Assembly (NCBI GenBank): GCA_934045905.1
Contig: OW203766.1
Span: 17,726,309 to 17,790,308, forward strand
Length of the DNA stretch: 64,000 nucleotides
DNA from: Leuctra nigra
Lineage: Eukaryota; Arthropoda; Insecta; Plecoptera; Leuctridae
Reading direction: 5' to 3'
The notes under the pieces were generated by a model. That model ran no database searches. It saw only the letters and a list, made by a program, of their open reading frames with translations, and was not told the origin of the DNA. Made by a program: the position numbers and the translations under genes. Position 1 is the first letter of the stretch; each line of letters opens with the position of its first letter. This document shows, in pieces, positions 55,846 through 64,000 of the stretch.

Positions 55846-56475
55846 TTCGACACTAAAAGTACCTAGAGAATGCGCTAATATCAGTAAGATGGCCGCTCAC
55901 GCGAGTACAATCCCAGCGCGCGTGCGTACTTGCAACATACATGTCACTTAGATGTCAATCGTAACAAGTTCAGTAAAAAGTTATAAATGCATCGCGAAAT
56001 AACAGAAATTGATGCTTACCTCAGTGTCAACAATCAAATACAATCAGCATATTTCATTACAGCACACATTCATTCAAATTCTTGTGATAACGAGTTGTCT
56101 ATTCACCAAAAGCAAGCATTTGACAGATTGCAATTGTTTGAACGAGGCGTCAAGAAAAATTTGTGTTCAGAAGGCCGTGAGAAAAACAATTTGCAACTGT
56201 CAAATGGTGATTTTTGGTGAATAGACAACTCGTTTTCACAAGAATTTGAATGAATGTGTGCTGTAATGAAATGTGCCGATTGTATTTGATTGTTGACACT
56301 AAGGTATTCATCAATTTCTGTTATTTCGCGATGTAATTATAACTTTTACTGAACTCGTTACGATTGACATCTAAATGACTTGCCTGAACGCGCCCTGTGC
56401 GCATGTGCACAAGTACTCGTGGTATAGATGCTAACTTTTTCCGCTAGGTGGCGTTTTGCAACTTTTAGTGTCGAA
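55846..56475. mobile_element. TA-flanked palindromic element (630 bp)
   Basis: Outer ends TTCGACACTAAAAGT / ACTTTTAGTGTCGAA bordered by TA (55844-55845 and 56476-56477). Two arms of about 160 bp (55950-56112 and 56214-56375) are near-perfect inverted copies around a roughly 100-bp spacer. Non-coding. Confidence 0.85.
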
Positions 56476-56479
56476 TAGT

Positions 56480-56845
56480 ATAATCATGGATGGTACAATT
56501 CACCCACATTGTATTGAATAAAGGAATTGCGTTTCAAATTGTAGTTTGTATTTCAAAATATATATTTTCTTAAAAATAATTAGTGCTATATTTTTATTCT
56601 ACAAATATTTCAGTTGTCAGTTACAATAGGTTGGTATGTAGTAGGTAATCAAGTTGGGAAATCAGAATCCAGTTAGTCCCATTGGCCAGCTGTGACATGG
56701 TCATTGTAGATTGAAGAGATCGAAAGAACTGTGACTAGAAAATTGGGAAGTAAATTGTTTGCATAAAGTACCTAATGCTTAGATATGGTAGTTTTGAGCG
56801 AAATCGTTTGAGAAATTAAATGAAATAAGTTAACTAAATAAAGCA
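56480..56845. other. AT-rich, nothing recognised
   Basis: No gene or clean repeat boundary. Confidence 0.3.
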
Positions 56846-56849
56846 AGTT

Positions 56850-57050
56850 GGCTTGGACAGTTTGGTTACCGAGATCCCGGAGTAAATTTTATCAAAAGTC
56901 CTTCCTGACTGAGGTTATTTCGTGGTTTCCCTCAGTCGAGGGGCAAATGATGGGAAGGTTCCCTAATAAAAGGACACCCACGAATTCTTTCATTCCCCTC
57001 TATCATTATAATCCGACGCCATAATTCTAGTTGCAGAACAGTAAAAATAA
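56850..57050 (+). mobile_element. tRNA-derived SINE, copy 2
   Basis: Body words tccttcctgactga, tcgtggtttccctcagtcga, tgggaaggttccct and the 3' part gttgcagaacagtaaaa match copy 1 (8230-8515). The tRNA-like head is much degraded (ggttaccgagatccc). Confidence 0.75.
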
Positions 57051-57385
57051 AATCATATTTGTTGCTAATTTTTATTTATTCAAATCATAAGGTATTGCAA
57101 ATACCTACGCATGGACGACGCCAGTGGTGGGCACGCGGCCACAAAATATAGGGTAGGTATGCCTAACAAATAACCAACACAGTCTGCTCATAATCTGAAA
57201 TTCATACAAGGCAAACTTTTCCAAATAGGTACGCAAACGCAATACACATACAATAGGAACCTGCAAACACAAAAACTATGGGAATATTGGGAGGGTCTCC
57301 CAGTCTCATAAGATAAGGGTTCGGGGTGCAAAACCCGGGAAAATATTGAATGTCTGAAATTTGATCAGATGGTTTTTAAGTACTT

Positions 57386-58126
57386 GAATCGCGAATTACA
57401 GAAAGGCTGAAGTCCAGCCGTCCTAGTTCTGAGATAATCGAGAAAAACAATGCGCCCCTTAGGATCTATTTGTAAAAAAATATGTAACTGGCATAAATAA
57501 GACAATAAATCGATACACCCAGCTATTGTCTGTAGACGCATGGAAAAAATATATTTCTGTCCTAATTTGAGGGTTCAATGAGCTGGACATATGCCCTTTC
57601 TGTAATTTACTGGAAAGTATGATTAAAATGTCACTATTTCAGGGAGATTAATTGTCAAAAAAGGTCAAAAAAGGTAAAAAAAAACATTTGTTTACAAATT
57701 TTAAGACTTCATTACCAAATATTACAAAAATTATGCACAATCCTCGTCGTTCCGAACACTTTCTTCAGAAAACGTCTCGATAAAACTCAGAAAATTCATT
57801 TGGCAAATTCTGAACTCCCCCCTTGAGTGGGTTGAATACTATCCCCCTTTTCCTTTTAACAGGGGTTTCTGGCAACTGTTGCGGATCATTGGTGTCAAAG
57901 GACGCCATTTTTACATTGAAGTCGTGAGCCTGTGAAGTGCAACAAGGACACAAGTCCTGGGACTAATGCCCTTTCTGCTCTTCACAAGGGTGCCCTGTGC
58001 AAGCAAATGCTGGGACTACCGCCCTATCAATCTCTAAGGTTGCATGTACCTTTATGGATCCCATATCCGCTGTTAACTCAATTTCACAAAAAGTGTGACT
58101 AACGCCCTTTCTGTAATTCGCGATTC
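57386..58126. mobile_element. Inverted-repeat element (741 bp) with ACTT flanks
   Basis: Ends GAATCGCGAATTACAGAAAG / CTTTCTGTAATTCGCGATTC bordered by ACTT (57382-57385 and 58127-58130). Copies of ccctttctgtaatt recur inside. It contains a 62-codon minus-strand frame (57953-57765) with a basic VKRKRG motif that I do not recognise. Confidence 0.7.
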
Positions 58127-58130
58127 ACTT

Positions 58131-59346
58131 ATTTTCGACATAAAATTGAATGTATAATTTCTCCAAATACACCTCGTTTACAGGAAAAAATAATTACTTT
58201 AATGCCTGTAAATATTCCTCAAATTTCAAATACAATTATTCAAACAAAAATCTTGTATAAAATATCAGAATCAATTATATAGCCAATGGGTCAGAAGGTA
58301 GGCAGGGGACGGCAACCCCCCCCCCCCCCCCCCCCCCCCCCGCTATTCCTACGCGCCTATAAGCTACGACAGTCAACAGTGCATGATCATGCCATACCAG
58401 CCCTTGCTCGGGGATTTTACACAAAGTTTCTCGTACCTGTGATAACATTTTGGAGATACGGGAATTGCGGAAGATTTTATGCTGGACAACAAGTAAATTT
58501 AGCCCGGCGGTCAGGGCCGGGGTGGCAGAACAGGGCAATTGGTAAAACTAGCTGAGGGGGTAAAAATTATAAATCGTATTATTACATATAGATCGGTGAA
58601 TTTTGACTTTCTGGTTGGTTGCCCCCATCCCCCCCCCCCCAAAAAAAAATCTGCAACGCCGATGTACCTATCATAATGGTGTAGGGAAAGAGCAAACAAT
58701 ATGTCCCCCCTCCCCCCATTCTCAACTGGAAAACTATGTTCCTACGGGAAAATGTTAAATTTTCTAACAAGGATTTGTGCGTTTCAGAGCATATTTGGAC
58801 TATCTATCATTGCTTTGACCTGTATCACGCTAAAATGTGTAAAATATCACAATATGTTGTCCTACCACAATGTATAGCCCTCATATTTTGGTACATTGTG
58901 TCATATTGTGTTTATATTCAAATTGTGTACCTGCAAAGAAATTTCAGTCCACATGTGATTTGAATTATTTAACTCCACTTTATCACGCGATGCTTTTTTG
59001 AAAACTTGTGTGATATAATGTTGAAATACCTAAATATTATAATATTATTGATTCAAGATATTCTATAAAGGTAGGTAGAATACTTTATGACGAGTAGGTA
59101 GATACTTTCGCCTCAGTGGTTGGTTGTAACAACTTGTTCCTAATCTAGATTCTCTTCTAAAGAGCATTGCTGATGACGTTCTAACGAGTTGTCAAGTTGT
59201 CTTCATGCCATGACTTTGATGATCAATAAGGCAATCAATATGCAGGCTGGACAGAAAGCTGACTTGCATCTTCTCAAACGCGTTCTATATTACTCAGGTA
59301 TAGTGTAGCGCCTACTATTTATATTATTGATTATGTTACTATTTAA
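58131..59346. other. Intergenic, fragment of a CGCGTAGGAA-type hAT MITE at 58290-58358
   Basis: A poly(C) run (58317-58341) followed by attcctacgcgcct is the right end of the family seen at 4988-6023; its left end is unclear. A second C/G-run pair lies at 58630-58720. The rest is AT-rich without a gene. Confidence 0.45.
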
Positions 59347-59348
59347 TA

Positions 59349-59981
59349 CCGGGTGGCGCAAAAAAATCACCCAGATTAAGAGGTCACTATATCGAAACTA
59401 ATATACCTAGATAGGATTCTGAAATGTTTACACATATTAGAAAACATAACAAAAATATGTGAAAGTTTCAAACATATTCATTTATTAGGAAAAAAGTTGC
59501 AAACGTGTTTGATGAATTGATTTGAAGCTTCTTTGTAGGAATTAGGTGAATTTGTGTTTATTTATGGATTTCTAAATTAACACAATTTTATGTTTAATAA
59601 ATCCATGCGAATTTGTCTTGTTTCAGCCACAATAACTTTCCTTCATATCTCTTCGTGAAACCACGTCTCTATAAGATACATACATGCTTTATGGAGTCAT
59701 TTTTGTGTCAAATTATGATCGACGCAAACTTTACAAAACAGGCGATTCTTTTTTAACAGGCTTCTGGCTCGCTCTTGTTCAACAATATAAACGATTTTTC
59801 AACATCCTAATTCAATTGCATGCAACTTTTTTCGCATTACTCCAATATTTCTGAAAAATTCACATAATATTAAATGTTAGTAGTATTTGTTCTATGAAAT
59901 GTTTAAGTTTCAGCCCTTTATCTCTTATAGTTTTGATGTAGTGACCTCTCAAACAGGGCGATTCTTTTTTGCGCCACCCGG
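59349..59981. mobile_element. Mariner-like MITE (633 bp)
   Basis: Ends CCGGGTGGCGCAAAAAA / TTTTTTGCGCCACCCGG bordered by TA (59347-59348 and 59982-59983). Inner inverted words gaggtcacta/tagtgacctc. Non-coding. Confidence 0.85.
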
Positions 59982-59999
59982 TATTGTCTAGGTGTGCTG

Positions 60000-60525
60000 G
60001 ACAAATTTCAATTAAACAGAATACCAAACAATTAGTACAAAACTATTTTATTTTTTTGATCTAATTATGTTAAATGTTAATGAAAATAACTCGTCCAGTC
60101 ATAGCGTTGTTTAAACATAAAATTAAAATATTATGTAAATTTGTGTAAAAGTCCTATGTTTAGATAATTCCTAGGATTATAAACCTGTCCTGGATAATTC
60201 ACTACAAATTGGGGTACTTTTTTCTTTTCAATAAAAAATATTATTTTTTCAAAGTTTCATTGTCGTACGTCCTACTGAATATTCAAATCATTTGAATCCA
60301 GGGAGTACGATACATTCAATGGATACAATTCAAAGGAAAGTGAATGTCCTATGATTATGCATTGACAGCTCAAGTTTAAATATTTATTTAACAGAATTTT
60401 ATCAATATGTTCGACAAACCAAGAAAGCCAATACAAACCACTTACCTGATTTCACCTCTATTTCATTTTCTACGAAAATGAGAATTGTGTCGTTCTTCCG
60501 CAATACAAATTGTACTTTATTTTTG
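60000..60525. other. AT-rich intergenic DNA
   Basis: Nothing recognised up to the microsatellite at 60526. Confidence 0.3.
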
Positions 60526-60531
60526 TATATA

Positions 60532-60583
<52 letters not shown>

Positions 60584-60632
60584 ATGTATATGTGTATATG
60601 TATAGAATACATATATATATATATATATGTAT
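60526..60632. repeat. (TA)n microsatellite
   Basis: Runs of ta and tatg dinucleotide-type repeat, interrupted once by agaatatgtatatgtg. A short caca-rich tract follows at 60705-60750. Confidence 0.95.
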
Positions 60633-60660
60633 TCTTTGATGCTTTCGAAGCCGCTCATTA

Positions 60661-60888
60661 TAATAATCAATATTTTTCGGTAATGCTTCGTTTATTCCAC
60701 AGTTAAACACACATACACACACAATACACACAATACACAATACACAACACACAATACAGCACAGTATTGCTGTGTTTTTTAGTTTATTAATTTGTAATAT
60801 ACCTGAAGAAGCCAGGCAGGAGCCTGGCGAAACGTTGTATATTTAACTGTGGAATAAACGAAGCATTACCGAAAAATATTGATTATTA
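60661..60888. mobile_element. Penelope-like (?) segment: 47-bp inverted repeats around a hammerhead-like core
   Basis: Arms 60661-60707 and 60842-60888 are perfect inverted copies (taataatcaatatttttcgg... and complement). Between them is CTGAAGA (60803-60809), a 6-bp stem GCCAGG/CCTGGC, then GAAAC (60829-60833). This is the spacing of a hammerhead ribozyme catalytic core. Similar 'gaaacgttg' motifs are found in the terminal repeats of Penelope-like elements. Stems I and III are not convincingly closed, so self-cleavage is unproven. Confidence 0.45.
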
Positions 60889-60994
60889 TATATATATGTG
60901 AAATATGTTTTTCGCTGTTAACCTCAGATAGGTGGTTGGTGTAATATAGGTGTAAATGGGTGTAAATGAATACCAACTGCAATGAGAAAAGATT

Positions 60995-61067
60995 TTCCTC
61001 GAGTGGGACTCGAACCCACGACCTTCTGATATCCAGTCAGATGCTCTACCAGCTGAGCTACCGAGGC
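60995..61067 (-). tRNA. tRNA-like sequence, anticodon GGA by position (probable pseudogene or SINE head)
   Basis: The minus strand folds as a tRNA: GCCTCGG acceptor (first pair mismatched), D arm GCTC/GAGC, anticodon stem TCTGA/TCAGA with loop CTGGATA, short variable loop, T arm GTGGG/CCCAC with TTCGAGT. GGA would read Ser UCC codons, but a serine tRNA should have a long variable arm and position 37 is T, so identity is doubtful. A truncated second copy with the same flanks is at about 61227-61360, so this lies in a duplicated repeat. Confidence 0.5.
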
Positions 61068-61226
61068 AGTTCCTATTGCAGCGGCTGTGTTCCAATATAA
61101 GCTGCGTTAGCAACTTACCGAGATTTTGAAGATAGAGTCAGAAGACCGTGGAATATGTTCCACGCATGACAACTGACCACTAAATTCACTTGACTTGGTT
61201 TCCTCATAAGTAGATGAGTGCGCATA

Positions 61227-61360
61227 TGTGTGAAATATGTTTTTCGCTGTTTACCTCAGATAGGTGGTTGTAAATGAATCAACTGCAATGAGAAAAGATT
61301 TTCCTCGAGTGGGACTCGAACCCACGACCTTCTGATATCCATAGCAGATGCTATATATTA
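61227..61360 (-). repeat. Truncated second copy of the tRNA-bearing repeat
   Basis: Matches 60893-61040 (tgtgaaatatgtttttcgct, ctcgagtgggactcgaaccc). It lacks a 25-base stretch and breaks off at the anticodon stem. Confidence 0.85.
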
Positions 61361-61479
61361 GATGCTTTCGCGTTGCACAGTAATACTTTCTTATTCGCCG
61401 TTATTCATGTTAATAAGAAGGGAAGTGAGGTATTGTACGGTAATTTTTGTTTCGACCTCAACTCTAGTATAGGTACAGA

Positions 61480-61990
61480 CAGGGGCCCTATTGGGCCATC
61501 TTCCAGGGGGCGCCACGGCGTCAAATAAATGCCAAACCATGATAAATTTATGAAATCATAAAAAAAACTATCAACACGAGGTATTATGAAAATGTGGTCA
61601 AAACAATAACTACTGTAGTATTTTTAATCGAATGGAGAGATAATGAAGATTTCCCTCACACGCAAGATGTAGGGAACTTGAGGTATATAACAATGATTTA
61701 GATAGAAAAATACGCTATTTCCTCGCCCAAGATTCGCTCAAAAAGTGTATAAATTCTAAAAATTGCCCTTCGAGTTACCTTCATTCTCGAAGTCTGACCA
61801 CTTCATTCTCGCGGGTTAGATATCCGATTTTAGGAAGTTTCTGTGATTTCAACGTCGTTCAGTGATTATTTTAGAGAAAAGAGAACAGAAGTAGACACTG
61901 TGCAATTGTTTCCTTTTATTGGGGGGGGGGGGGGGGGAGACGCCTTATGTGAATTAGCCTAGGGGCGCCAAACAGTTTAATCCGCCCCTG
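61480..61990. mobile_element. hAT-type MITE (511 bp)
   Basis: Ends CAGGGGC / GCCCCTG with a perfect 8-bp flank ggtacaga (61472-61479 and 61991-61998). A poly(G) run lies at 61921-61938. It ends 44 bases before the odorant receptor exon. Confidence 0.85.
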
Positions 61991-62034
61991 GGTACAGAGC
62001 ACTGTTCCAGATCTTTATTAAAGAAATGTTTCAG

Positions 62035-64000
62035 GATTGACTCCTAAAGATGCTGACGAAACGTCATTAACTTCTCGCATCATACGCAGCGCTCCTGTAG
62101 TGGCAACTTGGTACAGCATCTACAGCATCGTACTTTTCCTCATCAGTGTCTACTTGAAACGCGATGACTTTGCGAAGGCTACTTCTTTCGTCCTGTTCAT
62201 ATATTTTAGAGCAATGATACTTTTCAAGCTCGGAACATTGTATGTGAATCGAGCAAGGATCAAGAATTTGATCCTGGACATTGAAAAGATCTATAAAGAG
62301 ATGATGACTGAGGATGTGATTGCTGATGATCCAATGATTCCGTGGGTCTTTTTACTGAAGAAGCTCTTGGAAGTGACAGTATTCGGAGTTTGGATTCTGC
62401 TTAATCTAATCTTGCTGGCTTTAGTCCGCAAAAAAATTATTGATAGATCAACCAATATTTTGTAAGTCAAAATGAAGTCAGTTAATTCAATCATATTGTG
62501 ATAATAGACAAATAAAAGACACCCAGGATATGACACTACTGATTAGAAACCGAAATAATCATTTCAGACCATTTATATTTTTCATTTTTTTAATATTTTT
62601 TTATTGGTTTATACATATATACATACACTTACATTTAAACTGAAGCCCCACAAAGCCAAGTAATGGCTTGACTGCGGGGCAGAAATCATATATTATAAAA
62701 TTTCACAAAACATTTCACAAACTCTTCAAATAATAATAAAAAAAATACATAATACATACATAATTGGCATTCATACAACAGACTTAAAAATATATACAGA
62801 TCATCAAAAACTATTTATCATACTCTCCTCATGAAGCCATTTTTTAGTGGCCTCTTAATATCTTAAATTTTATTAAAACCATAGAAAACATTTGGCAAAA
62901 TATTAAAGAAGTGAGGGACTAAGAATTTTCTTTGTTGTCGACCATAAGAATTTATCACAGCATTCGACGTTACAAATTTATCTCTGTTTCTTGTCTCATA
63001 GGAATGCTGTGATAAATTCTTATGCTCATCATCAAAATAGTTACTTAAAATAAACATATTAAAGTGTAGTTGTTGCGTTATAAGCAACCCGCAGTTTGAA
63101 TTTTTTTCATATATAATATTCCGAATTGATTTTTGTAATGTAGTTATTTTTTGTAAATAAGAGTCAGTTGTGTATCCCCATGCCAGTAATTCAATTAAAG
63201 CCGAATACACAATTTTCAAAATTTACGAGCCTTTCACCCGTGTTTTGGTTCAATGTTTCGCATTTTCATCTGTTTTCCGGGCCCTTTGTCACGCCGCATC
63301 CCCGGGCCCAATTTTCAGTCCCACCTTTGGACAGGGATTAAATACTGGGATCATATCGAATTCCACGCCAAGCTTTTTAGGAAAGCTAAGTTTTCACTTC
63401 ATCATTTCAATTATTTCTGTTCTTTTCAGTTACTATGTCCTTCCGTACATCACCACACATTCTCCATATTTTGAAATCGTTCTAACAGCAGACCAGGTAT
63501 TCATGTCACTTGGAATTATCTACGTGGTCTTGGCTGACTATCTCTATGTGGCAATTATCGTTCACCTCATATCAGTGTTCAGAGCGTTAAGGTTTGTATA
63601 GATTCTGTTTAGACTAGTTTACACTGTTCAATGTTCATGGAGCCATAACTGGTCCCAGATCAGAGTCAAAAATTAATTTACTCGTTATTTTGCTTTTCGC
63701 GTCTATACGGTATTACAATTTTGTTGAACCAAAAGGTTTGATGAATCGAATGAAATATTGAACTGTGTAATCTAGGCTTTACGCATTTATTTCCATCAAC
63801 TAGCTCATGTTTATCCACATGGATCGTACCTATCTTTTTTCTGAATAGGTATTATGTGGAGCATATTCATGACGCTGCTAAGAAGAACATTGCCTTAGGA
63901 ATTAAGTCAAACGCTGCATTCTTCAATCATCTGACGGAACATGATACTGGTTCTCTAGTACAAGCATCACTCCTGAATGTACCGTACATTGTAGATATGT
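62035..64000 (+). CDS. Odorant receptor (7tm_6 type), partial, runs off the right edge
   Basis: Exons 62035-62461, 63430-63591 and 63849-64000 (edge) join in phase: ...STNIF / YYVLPY... and ...FRALR / YYVEHIHDAA. The protein has hydrophobic segments in the insect odorant receptor style (VVATWYSIYSIVLFLISVYL; VFGVWILLNLILLAL; IIYVVLADYLYVAIIVHLISV), with charged loops between. Such receptors are ligand-gated channels with inverted topology that pair with Orco in sensory neuron membranes. The first visible exon begins at an acceptor (TTTCAG/GA, 62034), so upstream coding exon(s) are not identified. The 3' end lies beyond the window. Subfamily cannot be told. Confidence 0.8.
62575..63235 (-). 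mobile_element. 5'-truncated LINE fragment in the odorant receptor intron
   Basis: The minus-strand frame 63219-62863 encodes the end of a jockey/CR1-like reverse transcriptase (WGYTTDSYLQKITTLQKSIR; HSYETRNRDKF), like the C-terminus of the element at 1-1175. A 3' UTR with a hairpin (gccccacaaagcc...) follows to about 62575. Catalytic domains are gone. Inserted antisense to the receptor. Confidence 0.8.
63236..63425. repeat. Fragment related to the gggccc-rich hAT MITE
   Basis: Words ccgggccctttgtc and cgcatcccc.gggccc match the right half of the 55383-55630 element. No ends are preserved. It lies in the odorant receptor intron. Confidence 0.5.

Noticed and set aside
55987..56220. 77-codon frame
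   Set aside because: Lies in the arm of a 630-bp palindromic element.
60402..60752. 116-codon frame rich in IYIYIY
   Set aside because: Translation of a (TA)n microsatellite.

Overview
This window is nuclear DNA from an animal, almost certainly an insect. It has intron-split genes with GT/AG splice sites, an insect-type odorant receptor, an insect hemolymph-LPS-binding-type lectin, and jockey and RTE retrotransposons. It is AT-rich and packed with transposon debris. A hemipteran such as a planthopper is a reasonable guess from the overall style, but nothing here proves it.

Layout. 1-1.4 kb: 3' part of a jockey/CR1-type LINE. 2.08-3.88 kb (+): a C2H2 zinc-finger gene with internal tandem repeats. 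4-14.2 kb: no convincing gene, but many small inverted-repeat elements (hAT-, piggyBac-, Harbinger- and Tc1-like MITEs), a tRNA-derived SINE and Helitron-like fragments. 14.3-41.3 kb (-): one gene of about 27 kb resembling LRRC34, rebuilt here from seven exons with matching phases. Its 16.7-kb intron holds an apparently intact jockey LINE (20.8-24.9 kb, -) and a C-type lectin gene on the opposite strand (25.6-30.5 kb, +). Its penultimate exon has been amplified into ten tandem 147-bp units (15.2-16.7 kb). Another intron holds an RTE LINE (36.0-39.1 kb) sitting inside a Helitron-like element.

43.5-46.0 kb (-): VPS37A (ESCRT-I), six exons. 47.2-50.4 kb (-): CENP-K (inner kinetochore), five exons. 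51.0-55.3 kb (+): MMS22L (replication-fork repair), four exons. CENP-K and MMS22L are divergent and share an upstream region of about 560 bp. 55.3-62 kb: MITEs, a SINE copy, a tRNA-like sequence and a Penelope-like segment with a hammerhead-ribozyme-like core. 62.0 kb to the end (+): part of an odorant receptor gene, with a LINE fragment in its first visible intron.

The host genes do not form one pathway. CENP-K (chromosome segregation) and MMS22L (fork repair) may be co-expressed in cycling cells. The mobile elements dominate the sequence. The repeated Helitron-like copies serve as 'empty site' references that date and define several later insertions.
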